NCBI GenBank assembly: GCA_001972305.1
Contig: BDDD01001956.1
Location: forward strand, 62,001 to 126,000
DNA: 64,000 bases
Direction: 5' to 3'
From: Cephalotus follicularis
Lineage: Eukaryota > Streptophyta > Magnoliopsida > Oxalidales > Cephalotaceae
In this document: positions 52,198 through 64,000 of the stretch, one piece after another
How positions within the stretch are numbered: position 1 is the first letter of the stretch
Layout of the letters: the number at the start of each line of letters is the position of its first letter
Position numbers and translations under genes: made by a program
Notes under the pieces: generated by a model
The model's database searches: none
Told to the model about the DNA's origin: nothing
Seen by the model: the letters and a program-made list of their open reading frames with translations, nothing else

Positions 52198-55100
52198 GTC
52201 AAATTGCTCTCGTTTGCATAGAAGATGGCACAACTCTGTATAAATCTTGAATTTGATTTTGAAGGATGTTAAGAAACGTTGTAAATAGAAAAGGGATAAC
52301 AGTAACTTTAATGATTCGTTTATGCATTGAGGAAATAAATTGTGTTTGGTTTAGTAAAAGAATAGAAAATGATATAAGGCTAAATTTGTTAAAACAAATC
52401 AGAATTTTACAAATGGAAACCAATTAATGCCTTCGAGTTTAAAGAAAACTCCATATATAGATGAATGATGGTGTGTTTGATTTGAAAAATCAAATCTGTG
52501 TGCCAGTATAAAGAAGAAGAAAACTGACAAATCTCAATGTTTTTGTGATCTGAGTCCAAAAAAATAAGTATCCAAAATAAGAGAGAGGCTTACGCCACCA
52601 AAAAAAAAAAACAATGAAGATATATAGATGCAGAGGTGCACTATAAAAATAAAAATAAAAAAGCGAGAGGACTTTCAGAAATCTGAAATCTAGAATTGCA
52701 GGAGATATTTTAGCCAAATACGGGACCATGAGCTTCGAGGTTGATTCATGAATAATTGAAGTTCTAGTGGTGCTTGTCTTATTGAGAACTGAGAATATTG
52801 AAGAAGGGAGTGGGTCGCATTTCGCAATAACAAAGATTACATAATACAGCTAAAAAAGAGGTGTAGGCAGTGGGCCCTACCAGCTAAGTGATGATGATGA
52901 TGTTATAGTTAGTGAACAGTTTTGGTCCTTGGGATGCCATATTCTCGATAAAGTAGTGTAAAGTCTAAGGTTAGGTGCTTACCCTGTTTGTTACTGATTT
53001 GCGTTATCAAAAGCGTTTTTTAGATTTAAAAGCATTAATATTTGATAAAAAATAACCTAATTGAATTTTAATAGAAGTATTTTTTATTAATGAGTTTATC
53101 ATATATTTTTAGCTTTGTCGTAATATTTTTATTGATAATTTTTTTATAAAACACATAATAATATCAAAGATGTTTTTTTTTTCAAAATCTTTTATCTAAT
53201 TAATCTTAAAAATAACGTCCCGTTGGATACACGATTATATCTTACTATCATTCGTTAAAAACATTAACATTTTATTGAATTAACATGATCTTAATCTTTA
53301 GACCTCAAAAAGAGAGTTCTTCAATAAAAATAATTCACTGATTTTACGTAAAAACAAATATGATTATTTAATATAATCATATTTCTTTGAAAAAAAAAGT
53401 TCATTAAAATATGACACTTAAGCTAATTAAAAAAAAATAAAAATTAGTTACACACCAGTATGAAGTAATCTTTTGTTCTATGGATGATTTATGATGTATA
53501 TAAACTTGTAAATTGAAACATCGTGGACATATAAACTTCAAAAATACTGGTACAACTCCTACCGATGTGGGCGTCTTACATGCATTCTTGAATAAAATTA
53601 TCTACTAGATAAATTGTGCCTAGAGAATAAATTCAAGGGCAAAACGCACGTCTTGTCATTCATTGGCATAGACAAACTGCCCCTAGATTAACGTTTTGCA
53701 TAAAATCTAGAGTTCCAAATCTTGTTCATAGATCTTAATGGTAGCACTCGAGTCTAACATGGCCCAATAATTACATAGCTTATGTTTGGCGGTAAAGCAC
53801 CACAATCAATTGGTGTTTTTTAAATAAAAATTGATTCATAATATTAATATTTTGATTTACCTATCAATATACCAAGTAGTTTTTCAACACGTTTTCTCAC
53901 TACACTATTGACTTTTTTTTAAAGCATAATAACATATAGAACAAGACAACCATACATAACACAATACATTATCATTGAACAATATTATCAAATCAAATTT
54001 TAGGATATGTTTAAAAGTTTTTTTTAAGCGATGAGAAAAAAAAAATAATATAAATTATTAGAAAAGATAAGTATTATTTTTAATTCTGTTTGGATGGTTA
54101 AAAGAAAAAAAAATAAACTAAATAAATAAAAACAATTTATAAACAAATTTGTTATAAATAAAGATAATTTAAGAAATAAAAAATATTTTTTAATACTCAA
54201 AATAATTTTCCCTTATTTTCTCTTTAAAACTGGAAAGAAAATATAAGAGAGAAAATCATTAAAAAAAATTTCCCTCATTCTTTCACTTTTTCCTCGTTTC
54301 TTTCTTTCTTATAAAATGCATCCAAACAGCATACCAAAAAAAAAAAATACATTTATCTCCCTTTTCTTTTCTCCGTCTCCATCCAAACATACGCTTAGTA
54401 TATATAAAATGAAATGGCCCAACAACAATTAAAGTTTCATAGTTCAAATATATCATCCACAATCTATATATTAAAATTAATAGACTGAAAATAAGAGATA
54501 TATTTTTCTTGTAAGATATTGAAATTGTATCTTGTAACGTCTTTTAAATTCATTATAGGGTATTACATCGTGTTAAATTCTTAATAATTGAAATAAGATT
54601 TTTATATCTAATAACTAAATCTATATCTTTTTTTTACTTTATTCATCGTGATCGTTTTATGATTTTAAAATTTTAGTAATAAAAAATATGTTAATATATT
54701 ATATTATTTGCTCAAAAAAAAAAAACTAATATCACGATATTGTGTCCATGCATACAGAAGGTCAAGGCTAAATCATTCCGCTTGGTGTAGTTGTAATTTT
54801 TTTATGTAATATGAGATAAAAAGTTAAGTTCACTTTAGTGATGCTTAGTATACAACAAAAAAAAAAAAAAACATCCCGTAATCTATGGGATTCACAAAAA
54901 GTAAACATTTAACTTGCAATTAGATATGGTACTTATGTCAGTGTATTTTAGATTGCAACCTACCATAATTTGTGGCGCATACCAAGCCGCCTAAGAACAA
55001 TCATGTTTTCTCAAAATTTTTCTTATTTCCCACTAAATGGATCTTTCAAGGGCCAATTGATTGGGCCCAAAATCAGCACATTAGGCCCGAGCAAAATCAC

Positions 55101-56326
55101 CTTAAGTAGTCTCTGCCTTCCTTCGAGGGGCCTTCACAGTCGACAATCCAAAGTCCACAATGTTGGTACCAAATCCAAATTAGACAAAATGACGGGGCCA
55201 AACTGCAAATAAGCTCTACTGGTGCTTCTCCTATGTTATGCTCACCTCGTTGATCACGGTCACGGAGATAGGTAGTCTTTGAAACTCTTCAAAGTCCAAG
55301 GTTGGTCTTCAGCTCTCAAAAACTCTAATCTTTGTACCTCATCTTCTCTTCCTTTTAGATCTTTATCTTTATATAAACTTGCTCCATTTTTAGCTGTATA
55401 TACGTTTATCATCTGTTGATTTCATTTTGTTATTTTTTAGCCCTAAATGTTTCTTGCTTTCTTTGGGATTAAGGCTCTGTTTGGGTTATGGGAAATTGTA
55501 GGAAGAAAGAAATGCAATTGGCATTGTGAGTATAAAGTTCTTGTTTGGATGATGAGAAAATTTTGGAAAAGAAACAGAAAATTGAAATGGTTGACAACAT
55601 AGTTTGGCTCCACTATGTCAAGTAACGGTTATCTTTTTATTCTAAATCAACATTTAGAGTTTATTTATGCTTCAAAATTTTCTGCTATTTTTTGAGGAAT
55701 TATGTTTCCCTATCTTTTATTTGGCTGCTGATAGAACTTAAGTAAAGCATGCAATCTAAAGTCGTAATTGAACTAGTTGAATAAGTAAAATTATTGGCAT
55801 CTCGATATTGATCTTTTTAACAAGAAGATGTTTTTGGATTCATCTCGTAAAGTGAATTTCCATTGTGAAATGAAATGAGAGAAAAGTTAGTGGTGGGTAT
55901 AGAAAGTAAGGATGGTTCCTTGTCGATGGTGTGTGTTTAAGTTTGTGTTATTATCACTTGTAATAAATCCTTATTTTCAAATCTTACCATTTTCTTTAAA
56001 TTCATCAGTTTTAAAAAGTACCAACTGCAGTGTAATTTTTAGGTAAATGGAGATTCCAAATTAGTTTATTTCATTTTCATTTTTCTGCTCTTTCCTTATG
56101 TGCATCAGGGTATTAGTTTCCTTCTCTTTTATTTCCTGTTGTAGTAAGTAGTAACTATATGCCTGATTTGTTTCTATTCTGACACGATTGTTCTGCAGGT
56201 TGTATGGATTTCTCTGGTCAAGCATTTATCAAAGAATCTATGCAACTTTGGTTGCAACCTTTGTAATTGCCTTGTTTCAGTAGAAGGGCAAGATAATTAG
56301 GTTGAAAGAATTGTGTGCTGTCAGTT
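52198..56326. other. Divergent spacer between PAE and SPPL1
   Basis: PAE and SPPL1 are transcribed away from each other, so both promoters lie here. The middle (53.0-54.9 kb) is very AT-rich. From about 54078 to 54322, CTGTTTGGATG on the left is inverted as ATGCATCCAAACAG on the right, suggesting a MITE of the common 'ctgtttgg' plant type. From about 55.2 kb the sequence is the likely SPPL1 leader. An acceptor-like TTCTGCAG ending at 56198 suggests a leader intron. Confidence 0.45.
54078..54322. mobile_element. Possible MITE of the 'ctgtttgg' type
   Basis: Short inverted ends (CTGTTTGGATG at about 54086; its complement at about 54315) flank 220 bases of A/T-rich text. No target duplication was established. 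Confidence 0.3.
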
Positions 56327-58406
56327 ATGGAGCCCTTGTGGAAACTTGTACGTTTGCTGGAGCCTGCACCCGTTACCCTCATCCTGACAGCAGTGGCCGT
56401 GACATTTGGATCTGCATTTCGGGCTCTAAACTATGGGAAAGAAATGGAGCGAAACCGTGACTTATCAGAAGCATCCATTACATTAGATAGGTCCCAGGCC
56501 TTGATGATTCCAGTTATGAGCTCATGCAGCTTGCTTTTGATGTTTTACTTGTTTTCGTCTGTCTCACAAATCCTAACTGCATTTACAGCCGTTGCCTCTG
56601 TGACATCTCTTTTCTTTTGTCTATCTCCTTATGTCGCCTACTTAAAGTCACGATTTGGTTTGTCTGACCCATTTGTGTCACGGTGCTGTTCAAAGTCATT
56701 TACAAGGATTCAAGGACTGCTGTTGTTGGCATGTTCTTTTATGGTCGTGGCTTGGCTTGTTTCTGGCCATTGGATATTAAACAATTTGTTGGGAATCTCT
56801 ATATGTATTGCATTTGTGAGCCATGTGCGTCTTCCAAACATTAAAGTATGTGCAATGCTGCTTGTATGTTTGTTCGTCTATGACATATTCTGGGTTTTTT
56901 TCTCTGAGAGGTTTTTTGGGGCTAATGTCATGGTATCAGTGGCAACACAACAAGCGTCAAATCCAGTTCACACAGTTGCAGATACCTTGAGACTGCCCGG
57001 GTTGCAATTGATAACAAAGAAACTAGAGTTGCCTGTGAAAATTGTTTTCCCCAGGAATTTGCTGGGTGGATTGATTGCTGGAATAAATTCTTCAGACTTC
57101 ATGATGCTCGGTCTTGGTGACATGGTAAGAGAATCTTTGAATCAGTGTCGTAGTTTTCCGAATTTGGAAGATGTATTGTATGCCTTGCATATAACTACCA
57201 TCACTATGCATCGATTTGTTGCATCACATAGGTTTCACCAAAGAGAACTATCAACGATATTATACTGCATAATGTTTATTTGGCCTGTACATTATAGATC
57301 CTTTGGCACGGTCATCTGTGGTGTTTTAATGTTGCATTTTCCTGTAGTGGTTTTCATTTTGATTTGTTTGGCTTTCTTTGTATGCAAAGCATGTGAGTTC
57401 GTTCTGGTATAAGAAACTCTTAGAATAATCAGATTTATGGAAACAGACCGTTATCTTTTTAAACTAAGAGGTTTCTGTTCTCCTATTATAGCAACTTTCT
57501 GGATATTTCATTTATAGAAACATAGTATACTGTATTAATTGAATTCATGAGTTGATTATTTTTTCTATTTTTTTTTTCCTTCTTGAGACTCATTCTTTTA
57601 AATGTGTTTGCAAATCAGTTGCATGGATCTGATTTTCATTCCAATATTTCTTGCTTCTTTGAATTTGCAATTTAAGGTGGTTAATAGCTTGAATATTTGT
57701 TGGGTAGGAGGAGCTATGGTTAAACCAAATAGTAGTACTGTCACGTGCTTGGATATTGAAGTTAGTCTCTGGCATGAGCATAGTGCTTATATGCAACTTT
57801 AAATGATCGAAATACCTTGACCAAGTCAGAACTTCATTCGAATTTCTGTCCACTAGTATATCTACAAGGTGTATCATGTCTATTGTCTTGCCTACACAAG
57901 CACGATAATACTCGGATTTTGCTGTACCATTATTTGAGCCAAGTCTATTTTGTCTAGACAGTAGACTATATATTTTACTTATTATTTTGATCATGTTGTT
58001 TCAGGCTATTCCTGCCATGCTTCTGGCTTTAGTCCTCTGTTTTGATTATCGAAAAAGCAGGGATACAGTAAGCCTATTAGAATTACATTGTTCTAAGGGG
58101 CATAAATACATATGGTTTGCTCTTCCTGGGTATGCCATCGGACTGATAACAGCTTTAGCCGCTGGCATTCTCACTCACGCACCTCAACCGGCGCTTCTTT
58201 ATCTGGTATGAAGTATCTTCATCTCATTCAATTTTTCTGCAATCCTGATTTGATGATCATGCCCTTATGCCCTTTGTTGGTGGATGTAGGTGCCTTCTAC
58301 ACTGGGACCTGTAATTGTCAGCTCCTGGATGAGGAAGGAGCTAATTGACTTATGGGATGGAACCATGCCAAGCCATAATGATAAATCACACCAGATTGAA
58401 GTCTGA
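56327..58406 (+). CDS. SPPL1: Signal peptide peptidase-like protease (SPPL1 type)
   Basis: Exons 56327-57124, 58005-58205 and 58290-58406 join in frame to 371 residues, as in Arabidopsis SPPL1 (about 372). It is a multi-pass intramembrane aspartyl protease (family A22B) of the endomembrane system that cleaves within membrane segments. Catalytic motifs are intact: VYD with Asp186, LGLGD with Asp265, and PAL at 328-330. About nine membrane segments can be seen. The ATG at 56327 is chosen because MEPLWKL matches the family start; an upstream in-frame GTG is not needed. Exon 1 ends exactly after the second catalytic motif (GDM/GTAAGA). No exon is missing. A leader intron upstream is likely. Biological substrates of plant SPPL1 are not known to me. 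Confidence 0.95.
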
Positions 58407-59551
58407 GTCGTTCGGTTTTTGTGGTCTGACACCCATTTAGAGCTTGTGGAGCATATTGAAAGTTGTAAATTCATGGAAGTTACTGATTAGCGAGTACTCC
58501 TTAGTAGAAAATCTTAAAAATGATGTTAAATGCCAGTAACTAAAGACAGGATAAGGATTTCTGTATCCCTTTACATTTCCTCCTCATTGGAGTGTTTTAT
58601 GAAACAAGAGATGATGATTCATCTTTCATGCTAAGATGTCACCTCAAAATACACAACTTGGTTTCTGAATAATGGATATCAGTACTTTTTGGCGTCAAAT
58701 GTGAAGTGTCAAAGGTAATATCTAAAAATGAAAATGGAAATAAATTATGTGGTGACCATGCTCCAATAAGAATTTGCGACTGTAAATAGTAATTTTACGT
58801 GGTACCTATATTTAAAATGTAGTGGATACTATTATGCAGGGACGGATCCACTTCATAATTATTGGGGGTCAAAATATAAAAATAAAATTTTAAGAGGTTA
58901 ACGTAGAAGTTTAAAGTAATTTAAAGAATATATATATAAATTATAAAAAAAATCTGAGACACAGACCCTAAATCCGTCTTTGGTTCGATGTATTCTATGT
59001 ATCATATAATAATGTTCATTTTTTAAATCTAATTTTTCAATTTTCAGATAATAACTTGTGTAACTTTCTATGGATCTTTGTCACTTCATCTTCTAACCTG
59101 ATATTTGCAGTCACATTGTAAGGGCATACATGATATAAGCTGAACGGGATCATATTTAACCATGAATAACACGTGGCGCAACAAAAAGGACAAATAAATG
59201 GAAATTATAAATAAATAAGAAAGTTTGGAAGGTATTTGTCGTTTTATAACCGACCAACTGTTTATCGCTTTGTAAGACATGGAAAGAAAATACTTAAACA
59301 TTTTTCATAAGAGTAATAAAATACAAATATTATCCCATATATGATATAGAGAGAGACTGAGATATAAACAAAAGCGATAAACATTTACTGTCTCTTTGTG
59401 TATCTTTCAAAGCACAGAACAACAAAAGGAAAACCCTAGAAATCACCTTCAAAATTATCTTCAATTCAGTCCTTTCTCACTTCACTTAACCTTAAGTTCA
59501 CTTCAATACTTCAATTTCAACCTAATCAAATTCAAATTTCTTTCATTCTCA
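58407..59551. other. Spacer between SPPL1 and the SLH gene
   Basis: It holds the SPPL1 3' end, one MITE-like element at 58837-58984, and the leader of the SLH gene (about 59390-59551). No other gene is seen. Confidence 0.55.
58837..58984. mobile_element. MITE-like element with GACGGAT ends
   Basis: The left end reads CAGGGACGGATCCAC and the right end reads as the complement of CCAAAGACGGATTTAG, an inverted pair around GACGGAT. The interior is AT-rich and non-coding. The ends resemble a repeat common in plant genomes; target duplications are unclear. Confidence 0.45.
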
Positions 59552-62500
59552 ATGGCTTCAACGACTGCCACGTGTTCTCCGAGCTCGCTCCAGCTCCGAT
59601 TAGCTATGAATTGCAGAAAATCACCTGCTATTATTCTTGTACGGTCAAGATTGAAGAAGATCGATCGTCAGGTTAGCGTGCTCTGTGTGGCTCAATGTTG
59701 GGCGAGTAACCGCAACGGGAATTTCGCTGAACGGCGCCATAACGGGAGTTCGTGGGTCGGGTCGGACTCTAAGGCCGATACATTCTCTGGATGGTCCCGT
59801 TCGGATAATGGAGACGACTCTATTGAATCGCAGAGGAAGAAATGGTTTACAGGTAATTATTTGTTTTTTCCTTTCTTGTTTGGCGCTGTTTTGTTCCTGA
59901 CATATTTGAGAAAAATATTGAAAGAAATGAAAATAAAAAGAAGGTGACAAGTTATTGTATTTCTAATTGTGTTGTTATACGAGAGATGAGTAACTTAGTT
60001 TATTTAAGTCTTGAGGCAAGATTGAAACAATATTTTTTTCCATTTGGTTTATATTGCTGATTTTCATAATGCAAATGCGAAATGCAGCTCAAGCTGTTTT
60101 TTTTCCTCGTTGCATTTTGTTTGTTCCAATTCTTTTGCAGCTAATGGGTTCATTTTGAAGGACTAATAACACTCTTGAAGTAGTTTGCTATCAGGGTTTG
60201 TGGGAGCTGGAGTGGCTGGAGTCGTTCTGGTTGCAGGGCTTACCTTTGCAGCATTGTCCCTAAACAAGCGAAACACTTCCAGTAAGTGGTTGCCGCATTT
60301 CTTGACCTAAAGTCATTGTTGTTCTCAAGTTGGGAGGGACAAGGCCATTGTGATCTTCTAGAATCTACTTTTACTTTTTTGTTCTGTAGTCCTTTGTTTA
60401 TTATTATAATATAATTGAGCTGATTCGATATCTTTCTATGTACTGCTCTGTTATGTATGACATGTTTCTGGAAACAGGACAGATGGGGCCGTTGACAACA
60501 CATCAAGAAGTTTTGTTGGTTTCGGATGACAATAAAGTAGGAGAAGATGTAAATACCGGCAACAATGTTGAGAAAGATGATGGTAGTTTGGAAAGCAAGA
60601 CAGGTACAGACAAGCATCTTTCTTCATCTCCAGAAATTAATGAAGCTCCCAGGGAAAATAAACTTGGTAATGACGATGAGGCCTCATCAGTAAACCATAT
60701 TAAATACGCAACCAGTGGTAGTGATGCCAGTAACAATGTTTCTGTGCATTATGATTTGTTGGATGAATCAGCTCCTAATGACATGTCAGTTGCTTCTGAC
60801 ATAATTCCTAGATCACCACAATTGCATGAGCCTGAGACTCTCTCTGATTCTTTTGTCACCTCTAGCTCTAAAGATTCAGATGGCAGCCTCTCTGGGACTT
60901 TACCTGAACCAACCTCTGACATTGAAGGGAACCTGGTTGATGTTGAACCAGTAAATTTGTCTAATAAAAAAAATCAAAATACTCTCTTCCAGGAGGGATT
61001 GCGTGGCTTAGAGGAAACAGATAATTCCAATATTTCATTGGATTCTTCATTTGATTCAATTACCGATGCACCTAGTCAGCCTGTAGGTGCGAGTATCTCA
61101 GACAGTTCACAGTTGGACACATATTTTGAACCTCAGATTAATCCCATAGACAGTACAGAGGCTGTAGGTTTTTTTACAACCATAAAAACGCCTGAAATAA
61201 GCAACAAAAACCCTGTTTTGGTTGATATTAATAGTATGTCTGTGGGAGTGCATAATTTAGAAGAGTCTTCTGGAACAACTTCTGTTTCAGCATCAGCCTA
61301 TCCATTGGCGAATATACAAGATACAAATGGTCATATTACGATGGATATAGGGAGATCATCTTTAGAGTCACCAAGTTCTGTGGCTTCCTTCTCTCCTACT
61401 GGTATACCTGCTCCATCTGTAGTTTCTGCAGCTCTACAGGTGCTTCCTGGAAAGGTTTTGGTTCCTGCTGTTGTTGATCAGGTTCAGGGACAGGCATTAG
61501 CAGCTCTGCAAGTTTTGAAGGTACTTTTTCACCCTTGATTGTGTAATTCATCTTTTTGGAGTGATTTTTGGGGCTGTATTTGTGGTTTCAAAGTTGAAAT
61601 TATTTGTTTATTTTTTAAAATGTATGATGCATCCTATTTGAGGAAAGTGAAATGCAAGTATTTAACAATTAAAAAAAAAAGATGCTTCTTTTTCCCCTAC
61701 ATTCGTCTGGTTACTGAGGAAAATTTACAGAGAGTTTAGCAAACACTTATAATGACCATGTTATGGCTCTAGAGCCTTCATATATGGTAATAGTTATACA
61801 TTTAGCTTATGATGTGCATAAAGTAGGAAAGTTAATATATCTGTATAGAAAGAATAAAGTGGGAGTGAATGATCTCTTCCATAATCATTTCTGCTTAAGA
61901 TGTTAAATTTGAACCTGTTAGCAGGTTCATTGTTTTATAATGTTTCAATTCCTAATTTTTATATCAAGTGAACTTCTCTACTTTGATAGGTTTCTATGTG
62001 CCAAAAACACTTTAAGCAACATGACATTGCGAAGGCAGAGATTCGACAGGGGGTTGGCTCTACGGAAAGCTTACATCAAAACTTTTCCACCCACTAATAT
62101 TGGCCTCTCTTTCTATTCTGAATGTGGAAAAGAAAGAATAATTTTGAAATTGGAAAAGAGTAATTTTGAAATTCGTGTGTGAAAATTAATTGCAGGTTCA
62201 CCATTTTCTTAATGAAAGGCCAGTGTTGATAGGCTTTTAAGTATGTAGTTAACAGTGCATTCCTAATTTTTCTCAACAATAAAGTTAAAATAATCTTTTG
62301 ACTTAAATTGTTGTTGTCCTATTGCCAAAGAAGTAGTTGTGCTGTGTTATGAATCTATGATGTAACCTGTAATGAGAGCTCACAAAATGAAATACTTACA
62401 TTCATCAGGTTATTGAGCAAGATGTATTACCTGGCGATCTGTGTACACGTCGTGAGTATGCTCGTTGGTTGGTATCTGCAAGCAGTGCTCTTTCTAGGTA

Positions 62501-64000
62501 TACATATCTTTCTTGGTAGTTAGAGTGGTAGGATTTAACGGTGCGCAATTTAGTCTCCGACTATGTAAAATGTGTATCAGAAATTTAAAACTTGTGGTAT
62601 GAATTCCTTTCGGTTTCTTGTAGGAATACAGTGTCAAAAGTGTATCCTGCGATGTATATAGAGAATGTTACCGAACTTGCATTTGACGATATCACCCCTG
62701 AAGACCCTGATTTTTCATCCATTCAAGGTGAGAATTAGAATTTAGATGGATATGTTTTTCTTGTTGGTGTAATTAGGTACTGTTTTGTTCTTGATGGTTA
62801 AATTAGTTGGATGTTTCAGGCTTGGCAGAAGCAGGACTTATATCAAGCAAGCTTTCAAAACGTGATTTGCTTAATGAAGACCTCAGCTCATTCTTCTTCA
62901 CTCCTGAAAGGTGTTTACGTCATTGACGTACATTGACCTACTTAAATTGATTATTAGTATCCTTAAATACTCATCTTCCCCAGGGATGCTGGTATTTTGA
63001 TGGCAGAAAAAACTTAGTATGTCCGATTTATTTTACCTATCCAACAGGGACATTGACAGTCCTTTCAACCATCTATAATGTAATTGATTAGCGTAAGTAT
63101 TTAATAAATTGTTTGCACCTGCTAAAATTTTCTTTTCTTATAATGATTTTTTACTTATGATATCTACATTTGTCATTTAGCCTAGATCATCATGTCTGAT
63201 TGGTATGGTGCTGATAGCTCGAGCAAGAACCTGCCATTGTGCTCACTCACTTTCAGGATTAATCAAAAATAAAAATATAATAAGAAAAGGATTAAAAATA
63301 CATGATTTGTATTTATTGCTTTTGCTGGTGTCTGGTATAGTTAAATTATGTTGCTTATGGTATTTTGACTTACCTCTGCGTCCTACTTCTCAAATTTCTA
63401 TCCTTTAGACCTCTATCACGTCAGGATCTTGTAAGTTGGAAGATGGTCCTAGAGAGAAGACAACTCCCAGAAGCTGACAGAAAGGTTATTATTATTATTA
63501 TTTTTTAGTGTGATTTATTTCAAGTTTTTAGCTACTTTGTTCATGTAGATGTAAGCTGTAACTGATGCATTCTGCATTTCATTTTGTGATTTCGTGGTCA
63601 TCCACAGAGCCTCTACCAACTTTCTGGTTTTATAGACATTGATAAAATAAACCCAGATGCATGGCCTGCTCTTATAGCTGATTTGTCTTCTGGGGAACAG
63701 GGAATAATAGCACTTGCTTTTGGTCAGTCAAGTTCACCTGTTATCACTTATTTTATATGAAAGCTAGATTTATATGTAGCATGCTTTTGTTAAAAAAATA
63801 TATGTATATGTAGGTTGCACGAGACTCTTTCAGCCAAATAAACCAGTCACGAAAGCCCAAGCTGCTGTTGCTCTTGCAACTGGCGAGGCTTCTGACATAG
63901 TCAGTGAGGAGCTTGCACGGATTGAAGCTGAATCAATTGCTGAAAATGCTGTTTCTACACATAGTGCTTTAGTAGCTCAAGTTGAGGAGGAAATCAATGC
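59552..64000 (+). CDS. Plastid-type SLH-domain protein (partial, 5' part)
   Basis: Nine exons are seen before the window ends: 59552-59852, 60195-60281, 60478-61520, 62409-62497, 62624-62727, 62820-62910, 63409-63484, 63608-63722 and 63814 onward, giving 697 codons so far. It resembles Arabidopsis At5g52410 and At5g23890 (about 900 residues), described as chloroplast thylakoid or envelope proteins with an S-layer-homology domain; the molecular function is unknown. The start (MASTTATCSPSSLQLRL) looks like a transit peptide. One hydrophobic helix lies at about 102-122 (exon 2). Exon 3 (347 codons) is Ser-, Asp- and Glu-rich and probably disordered. The SLH-like segment spans about 526-600, with AFDDITPEDPDF, GLAEAGLIS and a PLSRQDLVSW end. 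The last exon is helical and Ala/Glu-rich, suggesting a coiled coil that continues outside the window. Confidence 0.88.
63485..63506. repeat. ATT microsatellite in SLH gene intron 7
   Basis: A run of TTA/ATT units begins within the intron, right after the donor following exon 7 (GACAGAAAG/GTTATT). The donor abuts the repeat. Confidence 0.8.

Noticed and set aside
1-64000. tRNA, rRNA, CRISPR arrays or a novel multi-gene defence system
   Set aside because: I saw no cloverleaf-type sequence, rRNA segment or spaced direct repeats, and the host genes are independent plant loci with no operon-like order.

Overview
This window is nuclear DNA of a dicot plant, probably a rosid. It is AT-rich, its genes have many introns with GT/AG borders, and it carries plant-type LTR retrotransposons and MITEs. 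All five host genes match well-known land-plant families. I cannot name the species. There are no bacterial features, tRNA or rRNA genes, or CRISPR arrays that I can see.

Layout. 1-5 kb: intergenic DNA with old retroelement debris, including a tandem chain of three TRIM-like short LTRs, and small MITEs with 9-bp target duplications. 5.0-10.3 kb (+): a four-exon cytochrome P450, best placed in CYP715A, with two more MITEs of the same family in its introns. 13.5-40.4 kb (-): a tripeptidyl peptidase II (TPP2) gene that I could trace through 34 exons. These join in frame to 1365 residues with a complete Asp/His/Asn/Ser catalytic set. Two Ty1/copia fossils, both in the opposite orientation to TPP2, sit in introns 32 and 24 and account for most of those two large introns. 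43.2-44.1 kb (+): a broken intronless coding fossil of unknown family, possibly a captured RNA-virus nucleocapsid gene. 45.9-52.2 kb (-): a 12-exon pectin acetylesterase. 56.3-58.4 kb (+): a three-exon signal-peptide-peptidase-like intramembrane aspartyl protease (SPPL1 type). 59.55 kb to the window end (+): a plastid-type S-layer-homology (SLH) domain protein, cut by the window edge.

These genes do not form a pathway; they are ordinary independent plant loci. Gene order is informative: from memory, CYP715A1 and an SLH-domain gene are immediate neighbours in Arabidopsis (At5g52400/At5g52410), and a pectin acetylesterase (At5g23870) lies beside the paralogous SLH gene (At5g23890). The window may therefore preserve an older arrangement that Arabidopsis split between duplicated blocks.

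The observations most worth a second look are the MITE family with 9-bp duplications clustered on CYP715A, the long MITE hairpin at the 3' end of TPP2, the unidentified fossil at 43.2 kb, a GC-AG intron in TPP2, and the nearly identical LTR pair flanking a broken copia body.
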